The notes under the pieces were generated by a model that searched no databases, was not told where the DNA came from, and saw only the letters and a list, made by a program, of their open reading frames with translations. Below, in pieces: positions 23,059 to 33,806 of a stretch of DNA of 64,000 nt. Position 1 is the stretch's first letter. The number at the start of each line of letters is the position of its first letter. The stretch is from contig NZ_JAQBOC010000037.1 of the NCBI RefSeq assembly GCF_028288225.1, forward strand, positions 41,605 through 105,604. The letters are read 5' to 3'. The DNA is from Mucilaginibacter sp. (GTDB lineage: Bacteria; Bacteroidota; Bacteroidia; Sphingobacteriales; Sphingobacteriaceae). A program made the position numbers and the translations under genes.

Positions 23059-26000
23059 ATGTCAGAAGACAAATCCATAAAATTATTTACAGCGGCAAAA
23101 GAGCTGAATATCGGTACAGGTACTATCGTTGACTTTTTGGCAACGAAAGGGTATAAGGTACAAAAACACCCTACTACCCAGCTTGATAGCGATATGTACA
23201 GCGCTCTTTTGAAAGAATTTGCTGTGGATAAAATTATTAAGGAGGAAGCTAAGCAGATCAGTATCGGAAAGATAAGAAAAGAAGAGCCTGCACCGTTTCC
23301 CGAAAAACCAATAGAGAACCGCCGTTCACGTGATTTTGAAAATGAAGAGATCCTGATAAAAGGGATCGGCAATCATTACAATCCGCCGCCGGTGGAAAAA
23401 CCAAAACCTGTTGAGCCACCAAAGCCCGAAAAGATTGAAGAGCAGCATAACGAGGTTTTACCAGGTGTAAAAATAGTTGGTAAAATAGATCTTGCTAACC
23501 TTAATGCTAAACCGCAGCAAGTTGAAAAACCTGTTGTGAAAAAAGAGGAAGAGGTTGTTAAGCCCGAAGCTGTAGTGCCTGCACCTCAGCCCGAGCCGGT
23601 AAAAGAAGAGCCAAAAGAAGTAATTCCGGAAGCGCCTAAAGCCGAAGAAGTTAAAAAAGAAGTTGCACCGGTTGTTGCAGCGCCGGTTGAACAGGTTGAA
23701 CCAATTGAATTAGTTGAACCTGTTAAACCAGTTGCGGCAGCTGAGCCTGCGCCGGAAGTTGCAGCACCTGCCGCTGCCGATGAGCCACAGGCGCCGGAAG
23801 TAATTCGCGCAAAAGCCGAACGCTTAACAGGCCCTAACGTTATTGGAAAGATCCAGCTGCCGGTTAATGCGCCAAAACGCAATCCTGTAGCTTCATCATC
23901 AAATACCAATAGCGCAGCAGATCATAAACGCAAAAGAAAACGTAAAGATAACCAGGGCCCCGGCCATAATAACCAGGGGGGCGGCAACCAGCAGATTAAT
24001 CCGGCCAACCTTGCGCCAAATCCTCCGGGGTCACAGCAAGCGCATGGCGGCAATCGTCCCGATTTCAGGAACAGGGGAAATAACCCCGGCGCAGGAGCAC
24101 CTCATCAGGGTGGTGGCGGCGGTAATCGTCCGGATTTCAGGAATAACCGTAATACATCACCAAATACTGGTCCGAAGGAAGAACCTTCAGAAAAGGATAT
24201 CCAGGATCAGATTAAGGCAACATTAGCACGCCTTAGCGGTGCCGGTAAATCAGGTAAGTTTGCACAGCGTGCTAAATTCCGCCGTCAAAAGCGTGATGAT
24301 GTAGCTGCTACTGCCGAAGAGCTGGCAATGGAGAATGAATTGCAATCAAAAGTATTAAAGGTTACTGAGTTTGTAACGGCTAATGAATTGGCTTCAATGA
24401 TGGATGTTTCTGTAACGCAGATCATCTCTACCTGTATGAGCCTGGGCATGTTCGTATCCATAAACCAAAGGCTTGATGCTGAAACGCTGAGCATTGTTGC
24501 TGACGAATTTGGTTATCAGATTGAATTTGTAAAACCACAGGATGAAGAGGGAAGCCTTGATCAGCCTGATGATCCGGAGGATTTGATCCCGCGTGCGCCG
24601 ATTGTAACCATAATGGGCCACGTTGACCATGGTAAAACATCATTGCTTGACTTTATCCGTAAAACAAACGTTATAGGTGGCGAAGCCGGGGGTATTACCC
24701 AGCACATTGGCGCTTATGAAGTGAGGTTGCCGGATGATAAAGGAAAAATAACATTTTTGGATACGCCGGGTCACGAAGCGTTTACCGCAATGCGTGCAAG
24801 GGGTGCCCAGGTAACAGATATAGTAATTATAGTAATTGCAGCTGATGATAGCGTGATGCCGCAAACCCGCGAGGCCATAAACCACGCGCAGGCTGCAGGA
24901 GCGCCTATTATTTTTGCCTTCAATAAAATTGACAGGCCGGGTGCAAATGCTGATAAGATCCGCGAACAGCTTTCGGCCATGAACATTTTGGTTGAAGAAT
25001 GGGGTGGTAAATACCAGTCGCAAGAGATCTCAGCCAAAACAGGCTTAAATGTCGATCTTTTATTAGAAAAAGTATTGCTTGAAGCCGAGTTGCTTGAGCT
25101 TAAAGCCAACCCTAATAAACGTGCCGTGGGTACTGTTATTGAAGCTGCTTTAGATAAGGGGCGTGGTATTGTTACCACTATATTGGTACAGGCCGGTAAT
25201 TTAAAAGTAGGGGATCCGATACTTGCAGGCTGTTACAGCGGGCGTGTAAAGGCATTAACAAATGAGCGTGGCCAAAGAGTTGAGTCCGCCGGCCCGTCAA
25301 CACCTGTACAGGTGCTTGGCATGCAGGGCGCACCAACAGCGGGTGATAAATTTAACGTGCTTGAAAGTGAAGTTGAGGCCCGTGAAATTGCCAACAAACG
25401 TTTACAATTACAACGCGAACAAGGTTTACGCACACAAAAACACATCACGCTTGATGAAATTGGCCGCCGTTTGGCAGTTGGTAACTTTAAGGAGCTTAAC
25501 ATTATTGTTAAAGGTGACGTTGACGGATCAATCGAAGCATTGTCAGATTCATTACTAAAACTTTCAACTGAGCAGATCCAGGTAAATATTATATCAAAAG
25601 CTGTTGGGCAGATCTCAGAATCTGACGTATTGCTGGCTTCGGCCTCTGATGCAATTATCATAGGTTTCCAGGTACGCCCATCAGGTAGTGCACGTAAACT
25701 GGCTGAGGCAGAGCAGATAGATATAAGGCTTTACTCTATCATTTACGATGCGATAAATGAAATTAAGGCAGCTATGGAAGGCATGCTTGCGCCAACCTTC
25801 GAAGAGAAGATTGTTGCGAACGTTGAGATCCGTGAAACCTTCAAGATCAGCAAGGTTGGTACAATTGCCGGCTGTATGGTGCTTGATGGTAAAATTACGC
25901 GTAACAGTAAGATCCGCATTATCCGTGAGGGTGTTGTAATTTACACCGGCGAATTGGCTTCACTAAAACGCTTTAAAGATGATGTTAAAGAAGTTAGCGC

Positions 26001-26100
26001 TAATTATGAGTGCGGCTTAAACATTCAGAACTTTAATAATATTGAAGTAGGCGACATTGTTGAAGCCTATGAAAATGTAGAAGTTAAGCGCAAACTGTAA
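23059..26100 (+). CDS. infB: Translation initiation factor IF-2
   Basis: GTPase that places initiator tRNA on the ribosome, 1013 aa. An N-terminal IF2_N-like helix domain ([20 protein letters not shown]) is followed by a long Pro/Val/Glu-rich linker (about residues 110-270) and a Gly/Asn/Arg-rich stretch with two copies of [10 protein letters not shown] second IF2_N domain precedes the G domain, with G1 [20 protein letters not shown] and NKIDRPGAN. The C-terminal IF2 domains are intact. The long, low-complexity linker is usual for this phylum. Final gene of the rimP operon. Confidence 0.97.
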   Translation: MSEDKSIKLFTAAKELNIGTGTIVDFLATKGYKVQKHPTTQLDSDMYSALLKEFAVDKIIKEEAKQISIGKIRKEEPAPFPEKPIENRRSRDFENEEILIKGIGNHYNPPPVEKPKPVEPPKPEKIEEQHNEVLPGVKIVGKIDLANLNAKPQQVEKPVVKKEEEVVKPEAVVPAPQPEPVKEEPKEVIPEAPKAEEVKKEVAPVVAAPVEQVEPIELVEPVKPVAAAEPAPEVAAPAAADEPQAPEVIRAKAERLTGPNVIGKIQLPVNAPKRNPVASSSNTNSAADHKRKRKRKDNQGPGHNNQGGGNQQINPANLAPNPPGSQQAHGGNRPDFRNRGNNPGAGAPHQGGGGGNRPDFRNNRNTSPNTGPKEEPSEKDIQDQIKATLARLSGAGKSGKFAQRAKFRRQKRDDVAATAEELAMENELQSKVLKVTEFVTANELASMMDVSVTQIISTCMSLGMFVSINQRLDAETLSIVADEFGYQIEFVKPQDEEGSLDQPDDPEDLIPRAPIVTIMGHVDHGKTSLLDFIRKTNVIGGEAGGITQHIGAYEVRLPDDKGKITFLDTPGHEAFTAMRARGAQVTDIVIIVIAADDSVMPQTREAINHAQAAGAPIIFAFNKIDRPGANADKIREQLSAMNILVEEWGGKYQSQEISAKTGLNVDLLLEKVLLEAELLELKANPNKRAVGTVIEAALDKGRGIVTTILVQAGNLKVGDPILAGCYSGRVKALTNERGQRVESAGPSTPVQVLGMQGAPTAGDKFNVLESEVEAREIANKRLQLQREQGLRTQKHITLDEIGRRLAVGNFKELNIIVKGDVDGSIEALSDSLLKLSTEQIQVNIISKAVGQISESDVLLASASDAIIIGFQVRPSGSARKLAEAEQIDIRLYSIIYDAINEIKAAMEGMLAPTFEEKIVANVEIRETFKISKVGTIAGCMVLDGKITRNSKIRIIREGVVIYTGELASLKRFKDDVKEVSANYECGLNIQNFNNIEVGDIVEAYENVEVKRKL

Positions 26101-26118
26101 TTTTAATATAACTTAAGT

Positions 26119-26339
26119 AAAAGGCTCCCCGGAAATTCGAGGGCGCTGAAAAAGTGGCTATTTATCAAAAGAGGCTATTTTCTATATAGAAAATAGCCTC
26201 TTTTTCTTTGGCGTATTTGGACAGGTGGTGGAGAGCACTTTCATATAGACGATTCTCAGAGCGTCTATTTTACTTGTGCGATCATCTCTTTAACCTTATA
26301 GGACTTTTTCAGCGCCCTCGAAATTCCGGGGAGCCTTTT
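26119..26339. mobile_element. MITE-like nested inverted-repeat element after infB
   Basis: The 37-bp terminal arms at 26119-26155 and 26303-26339 start AAAAGGCTCCCCGGAA and run to GCTGAAAAAGT; they are complementary with one mismatch. Inside is a perfect 38-bp palindrome at 26167-26204, with half-site AAAAGAGGCTATTTTCTAT. The 221-bp unit has no coding capacity and its ends resemble transposon terminal repeats (GCGCTGAAAAAGT type). It may be a non-autonomous transposon, also able to terminate transcription from both sides. No target duplication could be identified. Confidence 0.65.
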
Positions 26340-26347
26340 TTGCATTG

Positions 26348-26503
26348 CTACTTTCCAGTACTGGGGCGGTGATGCGTTTTAGCATGATGGTGCGCCTTGT
26401 GATGCTTATGATGGACCCTTTTGTGGTGCACAGTCTGTGCATTTACAGCGCTGAAGCTGAACACAGCTAATAAAATAATTGCCAATACTTTTAATGATTT
26501 CAT
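26348..26503 (-). CDS. Small His/Lys-rich secreted peptide
   Basis: Protein of 51 aa: a signal peptide (LKVLAIILLAVFSFSAVNAQ) then a mature tail of about 30 residues made mainly of His, Lys and Arg (VHHKRVHHKHHKAHHHAK). The His clusters could bind metal ions such as zinc or copper, but this is inference. The ATG at 26503 is chosen since it starts the signal peptide MKSLKVL; an upstream in-frame start at 26530 adds nine non-conserved residues. It lies next to the MITE-like element, reading toward it. Confidence 0.65.
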   Translation of the reverse strand: MKSLKVLAIILLAVFSFSAVNAQTVHHKRVHHKHHKAHHHAKTHHRPSTGK

Positions 26504-26727
26504 ATTATTTGGGGTTAATAATGTTGCCAATATTACAGATGATGTTTGGAAGCAGGAATGAATTTTTGTAACATTATTAAAACAATTAGTAGCATTTGAA
26601 ATTAGATGATACTTAATTTAAAACTAAAAACACAGTTTTTTTAAAAAAACGCCGAAACTCCTTGGTTATTAGCATAATCTCGCGTAAATTCCATTTTTAA
26701 CCGTTAACCCCAATTTAGCCTTAGTTC

Positions 26728-27477
26728 ATGAATAAAAATATTTACCTGTTTTCAACAGTGCTTCTCTTTTGCGCGTTTTTTTGCCAAAACTTGTTTGCAC
26801 AGGCAGCATTGAGCGATAGTAGTTCGCAGCAAAATGCACTAAATAACGCGATAATCCTATATAGTACATCATTAGGGAACCAGGCGCCAATTTATACGGG
26901 CCCTGAATATTATTTTTATGACCCCCATATTAAAGGCAATGCTTATTTTAAGGAAGTAAACGGTTTTACAAAAGGATCGGTTTATTACGACGGCATTTTA
27001 TATAATAACATTTCTATGTTATATGACCTTAATCTTGACCAGGTTGTTGTGCTGTTACCCAGTCATGTCTCAAAGTTTATGCTACTAAAAGAGCGGGTAA
27101 AAAGTTTCGACTTTCTGGGCGCTCATTTTATCAATATCAACGTTGACACGCTGACTAATACTGTTCTTAAATCAGGGTTTTACAACCAACTTTATAGTGG
27201 CAAATCTGAACTGTTGGGCAAATATTCAAAGAGTATCCAAACTACTACAAGTTCAATAACCGGATTAGAAAATTATTTCAGCCAGACAAAAGATTATTAT
27301 ATAAAGAAAAGCAACGTTTACCGCAGCTTTGGCAGCCAGGCATCGCTTCTTGATGTTTTAAAAGACAAAAAGAAGGAATTAAAGAAATATATTAAGGCTA
27401 ATAATATCGTATACAACGACAACCCCGAAGAGGCCATGGTCAAAATCACAACCTATTACGACCACTTATCAAATTAA
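26728..27477 (+). CDS. Secreted protein of unknown function, first gene of the TonB receptor operon
   Basis: Hypothetical protein of 249 aa with a signal peptide (VLLFCAFFCQNLFAQ). The mature part has YTGPEYYFYDPHIKGNAYF, a likely beta-rich half and a basic helical C-terminal half (LLDVLKDKKKELKKYIKANN). No recognised domain. One base separates its stop from the start of the TonB-dependent receptor gene, so it is almost surely coexpressed and may work with the receptor at the outer membrane. Confidence 0.75.
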   Translation: MNKNIYLFSTVLLFCAFFCQNLFAQAALSDSSSQQNALNNAIILYSTSLGNQAPIYTGPEYYFYDPHIKGNAYFKEVNGFTKGSVYYDGILYNNISMLYDLNLDQVVVLLPSHVSKFMLLKERVKSFDFLGAHFININVDTLTNTVLKSGFYNQLYSGKSELLGKYSKSIQTTTSSITGLENYFSQTKDYYIKKSNVYRSFGSQASLLDVLKDKKKELKKYIKANNIVYNDNPEEAMVKITTYYDHLSN

Positions 27478-27478
27478 T

Positions 27479-30247
27479 ATGAGAAAAATTTACCTCGCAA
27501 GTTTTTGCTTTCTGGTTTTTTTACAAGCGGTCTCGGCGCAGCAAAGCAATACAAAGTTATTCAGCGTAAACTTCCAGCAAGCAACCATTTCACAATTTGT
27601 AAACGACATTGAATCAAAGAGTAATTATCATTTTTACTATGATCCTATGCAATTTGATAGTTTAAGGGTTACCCTGCAGGTTACAGATAAACCACTTGGA
27701 ACAATATTAGACCTTGCCTTTAAAAAAACGGCCTTTGTTTATGCTATTAACCAGCAGCAACAAGTGTTTTTAACAAAGGGGAGGCAAATAAAAACTGAAT
27801 TGGCAATGGGCTATTCCCAGGTGCATTTAAACACCCCTGTTACACAAACTGCACCTATCGCTGATTATACAGCCGAAACAGAAAAAAAGGTGGCTGATGC
27901 AACAACCGAAAATAAGCTTTATGAAATAGGGATAAAAACCAATAATATAAAAGCAGGGAAGGCAATATTGAGCGGCTATATTCGTGATATTAAATCGGGC
28001 GAAGCGGTAACCGGTGCAAGCATTTACGTTGCAAATACAAAAACCGGGGCAGCTACTGATCAATTTGGCTATTTCTCAATAACGCTGCCACGCGGCAGGC
28101 AAACATTGCTGGTTAGAGGATTGGGCATGCGTGATACCAGGCGCCAGATCATCCTATACACTGACGGCAAGCTGAATATTGAGCTGCAGGAACAAATTAA
28201 TAGCTTAAAGGAAGTTAAGATCTCTGCGGATAAAGTGGCAAACGTAAGAAGTACCGATTTAGGGGTAACCCGCCTGGATATTAAAAATATTAAACAGATC
28301 CCGACAGCATTTGGGGAAGCCGACGTTTTAAAAGTTGTATTAACGCTTCCGGGTGTTACTTCAGTAGGGGAAGCTACTACGGGCTTTAATGTTCGCGGCG
28401 GTGCTGCTGACGAGAATTTGATTCTGCTTGATGGTAATACCATTTATAACCCGGCACACTTTTTTGGCTTTTTTGCTGCCTTTAACCCTGATATTGTTAA
28501 GGATATTGAGCTTTATAAAAGCAGCATCCCCGAAAAATTTGGTGGACGTTTATCATCCGTTTTAGACATCACCAACCGCGAAGGCAATAAAAAGATCTTC
28601 ACCGGCTCGGCAGGTATAGGATTGCTTACCAGCAGGTTAAACGTTGAAGGCCCGCTTATTAAGGATAAAACCTCATTTATATTTGGAGGGCGTACCACCT
28701 ATTCCGACTGGCTGCTAAAGTTATTGCCTGAATCATATAAGCACAGCCAGGCATCGTTTTATGATTTTAATTTAGGCATAAGTCACCAAATAAACGAAAA
28801 AAATAACTTATACCTGAGCGGCTACCTGAGCCGGGATAAATTTAAGCTTAACAGCGATACGGCCTATTCATACAGTAACAAAAACCTTAATATTAAATGG
28901 AAGCATAGTTTTAATAATAAGCTATACAGTTTAATATCAACCGGGATTGATAAGTATCAGTATGATGTATCAAGCAGTGCAAATCCTATAAATGCTTATG
29001 ACCTTGGGTTTAACATTAACCAATCAAACTTTAAATCAGATTTTACATACTATTTGAACAACAGGCATTCCATTAACTTTGGTTTAAGCTCGATATTATA
29101 TAAAATAAACCCGGGCACGTTTGAGCCAAACGGCGAAAAATCTCTTATAGCGCCAGATGCTATTCCAACAGAAAAGGCTTTGGAGAGCGCTGTATATTTA
29201 GGCGACAAATTTGATGTTACTGATAATTTAACAATTAGCGCTGGCGTAAGGTTTAATGTTTATAGTTACCTGGGTCCGCAAACCGTTAATAACTATGCTC
29301 CAAATTTACCTAAGGAGCCGAACAACATACTTGACAGCACAAAATATGCAAGCGGCAAATTTATTAAAACTTACTGCGCACCCGATATAAGGGTCTCTGC
29401 ACGCTATTTATTAAGTGATAATTTATCAATAAAGGCCGGTTATAATACGCTGCATCAGTATATCCATTTACTATCTAACTCAACTTCGATATCGCCAACT
29501 GACATTTATAAGTTAAGTGACCCAAACATCAGGCCTGAAAATGGCGACCAGGTTTCATTAGGGCTTTTTAAAAATGCTAAAGCCAATACAATCGAAATGT
29601 CAATAGAGGTGTATTATAAAAGGCTCAGGGACTATCTTGATTATAAAAGCGGTGCGGTGCTTTTGTTAAACCATCATATTGAGCAGGATGTAATTAATAC
29701 CCAGGGCAAGGCCTATGGAGCTGAGTTTTTATTGAAAAAAACTGCCGGTAAATTAAACGGGTGGCTTAGCTACACTTACTCCCGTACTTTCTTAAAACAG
29801 GATGATCCTTATGCCGGGGAGTTTATAAACAGCGGCAAATATTACCCTGCAAATTATGATAAACCACACTCGGTTAATTTTAACGGTAATTACCGTTTCA
29901 CCCACCGCTACAGTGTGTCATTTGATGTATCATACAGCACAGGCAGGCCAATTACTTTACCAATTGCCAAATATGAATATGCCGGCTCTGAAAGGGTATT
30001 TTATTCAGACAGGAACGCATACCGGATCCCTGATTATTTTAGGTCTGACTTCTCTATCATTATTGAAGGCAATCACAGGGTACATCAGCTAACACATAAT
30101 TCATGGACCCTTGGTGTGTATAATATAACCGGAAGGCAAAACGCTTACTCAACATTTTTTACTGAACAAAGCGGTGTTATAAGCGGGTATAAACTTTCCA
30201 TTTTTGCAGCCCCAATTCCATTTATTAATTATAATATCAGGTTTTGA
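27479..30247 (+). CDS. TonB-dependent outer-membrane receptor with STN and carboxypeptidase-like domains
   Basis: Outer-membrane transporter of 922 aa. A signal peptide is followed by an STN domain (about residues 28-105, FSVNFQQATISQFVNDIESK), a carboxypeptidase-regulatory-like beta domain (about 163-250, LSGYIRDIKSGEAVTGASIY), the plug (ADVLKVVLTLPGVTSVGEAT, FNVRGGAADENLILLDG) and a beta-barrel ending FINYNIRF with terminal Phe. The substrate is not evident. STN domains often signal to an anti-sigma factor, but none is present here. Followed directly by five DUF4249 genes. Confidence 0.93.
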   Translation: MRKIYLASFCFLVFLQAVSAQQSNTKLFSVNFQQATISQFVNDIESKSNYHFYYDPMQFDSLRVTLQVTDKPLGTILDLAFKKTAFVYAINQQQQVFLTKGRQIKTELAMGYSQVHLNTPVTQTAPIADYTAETEKKVADATTENKLYEIGIKTNNIKAGKAILSGYIRDIKSGEAVTGASIYVANTKTGAATDQFGYFSITLPRGRQTLLVRGLGMRDTRRQIILYTDGKLNIELQEQINSLKEVKISADKVANVRSTDLGVTRLDIKNIKQIPTAFGEADVLKVVLTLPGVTSVGEATTGFNVRGGAADENLILLDGNTIYNPAHFFGFFAAFNPDIVKDIELYKSSIPEKFGGRLSSVLDITNREGNKKIFTGSAGIGLLTSRLNVEGPLIKDKTSFIFGGRTTYSDWLLKLLPESYKHSQASFYDFNLGISHQINEKNNLYLSGYLSRDKFKLNSDTAYSYSNKNLNIKWKHSFNNKLYSLISTGIDKYQYDVSSSANPINAYDLGFNINQSNFKSDFTYYLNNRHSINFGLSSILYKINPGTFEPNGEKSLIAPDAIPTEKALESAVYLGDKFDVTDNLTISAGVRFNVYSYLGPQTVNNYAPNLPKEPNNILDSTKYASGKFIKTYCAPDIRVSARYLLSDNLSIKAGYNTLHQYIHLLSNSTSISPTDIYKLSDPNIRPENGDQVSLGLFKNAKANTIEMSIEVYYKRLRDYLDYKSGAVLLLNHHIEQDVINTQGKAYGAEFLLKKTAGKLNGWLSYTYSRTFLKQDDPYAGEFINSGKYYPANYDKPHSVNFNGNYRFTHRYSVSFDVSYSTGRPITLPIAKYEYAGSERVFYSDRNAYRIPDYFRSDFSIIIEGNHRVHQLTHNSWTLGVYNITGRQNAYSTFFTEQSGVISGYKLSIFAAPIPFINYNIRF

Positions 30248-30251
30248 TGTT

Positions 30252-31409
30252 ATGAGTTACCGATACAGTTATATCATTTACATATTCTTCACCTTAGTAA
30301 TTATGAGTTGTAAAAAACCATACAGCCCTAATGTTATCAATTCAACAAATAGCTTTCTTGTAGTTGAAGGGAATATAAATATTAACGATACTACCGTAGT
30401 AAAACTAAGCCGCACGGTTAATATTTACAGCAAAACCTCAACAAAGCCGGTATTGCACGCCATAGTCACCACAGAAAATGATGAAAACCGCAGCTTTCCT
30501 TTAACAGAAGTTTCAAATGGAAAATACAAACTGGGTGGTGTATTACTTGATACTACCCGTAAATACCGCCTTAGGATAAAAACAAGTGACAACAAAGAGT
30601 ACTTATCCGATTTTGTTCAGCCAAGGGTTACGCCGCTAATTGACAGCGTTGGATATACACTAGTTAGAGACGGGGTACAGTTTTATGTAAATACACATAA
30701 TTCGAAAAACGATACCCGTTATTATCGGTGGGATTACGCTGAAACATGGATAATCCATTCAAGATATATATCCTTGTTTAAGGCAACAAGCAGCCCTCGA
30801 ATGGGGATTGTTAACCGGCGTTTAAGTGAAGAAATATCCAGGTGTTGGGCAAGCGATACATCAAGCAGCATCACTATTAGCTCTTCAGCAAACTTAACGC
30901 AAAATGTAATTGCAAATCAATCTATAATTTTAGTACCCCTATCGTCAGAAAAATTTACTGAGCGATACAGTTTATTGGTTAACCAATACGCCATAAACAA
31001 AGATGCCTATGTTTATTACGAAAAGCTCAAAAAAAACACGGAGCAATTAGGAAGCATTTTTGATGCTGAGCCTTCACAACTAACGGGCAATATTCATTGT
31101 ATTACCAATTCAGATGAGCCGGTTATAGGTTTCATTAGCGCAGGTTCAGTTTCACATAAAAGGATATTTGTTGATCCTGAAAAGTTACCGCATGCAATTT
31201 TGGAAACGCCTTATAACAGTTGCTCTTTGGATTCGCTTTTATTTACAGATCCATATTTCACTAAATTTTATTATTCGGATGAGATTCCTGTTAACGCAAT
31301 AGTTGATCCGATTATTCAAAAGGATACTTTGGGCTTTACCGGATCAAGCAGCGCATGTGTGGATTGTACTTTAAGGGGCACAAATAAACAACCCGGTTTT
31401 TGGCAATGA
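30252..31409 (+). CDS. DUF4249 lipoprotein, copy 1 of 5
   Basis: Lipoprotein of 385 aa with lipobox VIMSC (Cys20) followed by KKPYSP. DUF4249 hallmarks shared by the whole array are NSFLVVEGNIN near the N-terminus, YRWDYAETW mid-protein, KKNTEQLGSIFDAEPSQ followed by GNIH, and the C-terminal CVDCTLRGTNKQPGFW. The ATG at 30252 is used because it starts the signal peptide; an upstream in-frame ATG at 30204 lies within the receptor gene. It is the most divergent of the five copies. Function in the receptor complex is inferred. Confidence 0.88.
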   Translation: MSYRYSYIIYIFFTLVIMSCKKPYSPNVINSTNSFLVVEGNININDTTVVKLSRTVNIYSKTSTKPVLHAIVTTENDENRSFPLTEVSNGKYKLGGVLLDTTRKYRLRIKTSDNKEYLSDFVQPRVTPLIDSVGYTLVRDGVQFYVNTHNSKNDTRYYRWDYAETWIIHSRYISLFKATSSPRMGIVNRRLSEEISRCWASDTSSSITISSSANLTQNVIANQSIILVPLSSEKFTERYSLLVNQYAINKDAYVYYEKLKKNTEQLGSIFDAEPSQLTGNIHCITNSDEPVIGFISAGSVSHKRIFVDPEKLPHAILETPYNSCSLDSLLFTDPYFTKFYYSDEIPVNAIVDPIIQKDTLGFTGSSSACVDCTLRGTNKQPGFWQ

Positions 31410-31417
31410 GAGAAGAT

Positions 31418-32605
31418 ATGAATAACTGGAGGATTTTTTTATTTATTGGAATAGTAGCGGGGGGATGTAAGAAACCATATTCACCGCCGGTTATTGACGC
31501 GCCCAATAGTTACCTTGTTGTAGAAGGAGTTATAAACAGTGGTCAGGATTCAACTATTATAAAGCTTAACCATACAGTTAAACTTTCAGGAACGGTTAAT
31601 GTAAACCCTGAGCTAAATGCAACTGTAACCGTTGAAGGTGATGATAATACAACTTATGCTTTAACCGGCACAGCTAACGGGGAGTATGTGTCTGCGGGTT
31701 TAGACTTAAACAATGCACATAAATATCGTTTAATAATAAAAACTGCTGACAATGAATATAGATCTGATTTTGTCCCTGTGTTAAATACTCCTGACGTCGA
31801 CGGCGTTACCTATGCTGTAGAAAGCGATGGCGTGGGGATTCAACTAAGCACACACGACCCTCAAAATAAGAATAAATACTACCGCTGGGAATATGATGAA
31901 ACATGGGTATTCACCTCTGCTTATCAATCAATATTTAAATCAAACGGCGATACTGTTTTAATCCGCGATCTTGTAAACGATCAAATTTATACCTGCTGGA
32001 GAACTGAGCACTCAAGCACCATAGTTTTGGGTTCGGCTGCAAGGCTCTCCCAGGCCGTTATTAATAACAGCCGGATAGCTTTCCTGTCGAGGCATTCGGT
32101 TAAAATACGTCATAAATATAGTATCCTAGTGAGGCAGTATGCATTAACAGAGGACGCTTATAACTTCTGGCAAAATCTTAAAAAAAACACGGAACAGCTG
32201 GGAAGCATTTTTGATGCCCAGCCGTCACAAATAAATGGCAATATTCATTCATTAACAAACCCCCAGGAACCCGTTATAGGCTATGTTAGTGTGGGCACTT
32301 TCACAACAAAAAGGGCTTTTGTTGATCAACGGAATTTGCCTGCATGGCTTGACCCTATTGTTCCTGATGCAAGCTGCAAAGCAAAAGCATATTTATATAA
32401 GTATACTGACCCTAACGGAGGTGGTATAATTAACCAGGTGGATAAATATTTAAATTACAATAAAACCCTGATAAACGTAGACATACCTATAGATGGAATT
32501 TATATGAGAGGTAACCCTTACCCGATAGGATATTCGGGGGCCCCACCCGAGTGTGTGGATTGTACCTTAAGGGGCACAAATAAACAACCGGACTACTGGC
32601 AATGA
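31418..32605 (+). CDS. DUF4249 lipoprotein, copy 2 of 5
   Basis: Lipoprotein of 395 aa with Cys17 (lipobox VAGGC) followed by KKPYSP. It is closest to copy 3: both carry INSGQDSTIIKLN-type and NVNPELN segments, YRWEYDETWVF, and RAFVDQRNLPAW or the like, absent from copies 4 and 5. The ATG at 31418 (MNNWRIF) is chosen because copies 2-5 share an M-x-NW start; an ATG at 31406 overlapping the preceding stop is possible. The C-terminal CVDCTLRGTNKQPDYW is conserved. Confidence 0.85.
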   Translation: MNNWRIFLFIGIVAGGCKKPYSPPVIDAPNSYLVVEGVINSGQDSTIIKLNHTVKLSGTVNVNPELNATVTVEGDDNTTYALTGTANGEYVSAGLDLNNAHKYRLIIKTADNEYRSDFVPVLNTPDVDGVTYAVESDGVGIQLSTHDPQNKNKYYRWEYDETWVFTSAYQSIFKSNGDTVLIRDLVNDQIYTCWRTEHSSTIVLGSAARLSQAVINNSRIAFLSRHSVKIRHKYSILVRQYALTEDAYNFWQNLKKNTEQLGSIFDAQPSQINGNIHSLTNPQEPVIGYVSVGTFTTKRAFVDQRNLPAWLDPIVPDASCKAKAYLYKYTDPNGGGIINQVDKYLNYNKTLINVDIPIDGIYMRGNPYPIGYSGAPPECVDCTLRGTNKQPDYWQ

Positions 32606-32613
32606 GAGAGATT

Positions 32614-33798
32614 ATGAGAAATTGGAAAATTATGTTATTTGCTTTTGTTTTATTTGAAGGATGTAAGAAGCCTTATAATCCGGAGGTGATTTCATCAACT
32701 GAAAATTATTTAGTTGTGGAAGGCCTGATCAATAGTGGATCTGATTCAACCATAATAAAACTCAACCGTACAGTTAAAATTTCAGATGCAGTTAATGTAA
32801 ATCCTGAATTAAATGCTGTAGTAACCGTAGAGGGCGATGATAATACAGCTCATTTGCTAAATGAAACTGCTAACGGCGTATATGTATCAGCAGGTTTGAA
32901 CCTTAGTGAAGCTCATAAATACCGGTTACGAATAAAAACTGGCGGTAGCCGGGATTATGTATCAGATTATGTACCTGTATTAAACGCCCCGCCAATTGAT
33001 AGCGTTACCTATAAAGTAAAAAGTGACGGCGTTGATATTAATTTAAATACACATGATGCTGTAAATAATTCGCGTTACTATCGTTGGGAATATGATGAAA
33101 CATGGGTATTTGTATCAGATTATCAATCAGTTTATAAATCAAATGGCGATACGGTTTTACGCCGCGATTTAATAAATGATGAAATTTACACCTGCTGGCG
33201 AAGCAATGCTTCAAGTGTAATTACACTTGGATCTTCGGCTAAGTTGTCGGCAAATGTTATTAGTGATGCCTCCATTACTTTTATATCCCGCCATTCTGAA
33301 AAAATAAGGCATAAGTATAGCATTTTGGTAAGGCAATATGCTTTAACAAAAGAGGGGTATGATTTTTGGCAGAACCTTAAAAAGAACACGGAGCAGCTGG
33401 GAAGTATTTTTGATGCCCAGCCATCACAAATAAAAGGTAATATTCATGCAGTTAATAACCCGCTTGAACCGGTTATTGGTTATGTAAGTGTAGGTGATTT
33501 TTCAGTAAAACGGCATTTTGTTGACCAGCGAAATTTACCAGCCTGGATTGATCCAAACAATAGTGGATGTAAATTAGGTAGTTATCTTTATGCATTTCAT
33601 GATCCAAATACTGGAGAAGTTGTTAACCAGGTTGATCAGTATATTAATTTTAACAAAGCTACCCGCGGCCCGATAATACCGGTTGAAGGAATTCAGTCGC
33701 CCGGAGCGCCTAAGATAGAAGGTTTTAAGGGATCGACCCCTGAATGTGTGGATTGTACCTTACGCGGTACAAATAAACAACCAAACTTTTGGCAGTGA
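32614..33798 (+). CDS. DUF4249 lipoprotein, copy 3 of 5
   Basis: Lipoprotein of 394 aa, Cys17 in LFEGC followed by KKPYNP. It is very similar to copy 2 over its whole length, suggesting a recent duplication, with differences concentrated near the C-terminal loop before CVDCT. The MRNWKIM start at 32614 matches the other copies; an ATG at 32602 overlaps the previous stop and could also be used. The KKNTEQLGSIFDAQPSQ block is nearly identical at DNA level among all copies. Confidence 0.85.
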   Translation: MRNWKIMLFAFVLFEGCKKPYNPEVISSTENYLVVEGLINSGSDSTIIKLNRTVKISDAVNVNPELNAVVTVEGDDNTAHLLNETANGVYVSAGLNLSEAHKYRLRIKTGGSRDYVSDYVPVLNAPPIDSVTYKVKSDGVDINLNTHDAVNNSRYYRWEYDETWVFVSDYQSVYKSNGDTVLRRDLINDEIYTCWRSNASSVITLGSSAKLSANVISDASITFISRHSEKIRHKYSILVRQYALTKEGYDFWQNLKKNTEQLGSIFDAQPSQIKGNIHAVNNPLEPVIGYVSVGDFSVKRHFVDQRNLPAWIDPNNSGCKLGSYLYAFHDPNTGEVVNQVDQYINFNKATRGPIIPVEGIQSPGAPKIEGFKGSTPECVDCTLRGTNKQPNFWQ

Positions 33799-33806
33799 GA
33801 AGAAAT

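Noticed and set aside
24640..25178. Long minus-strand frames inside infB
   Set aside because: They are antisense shadows of the highly conserved IF-2 G domain.
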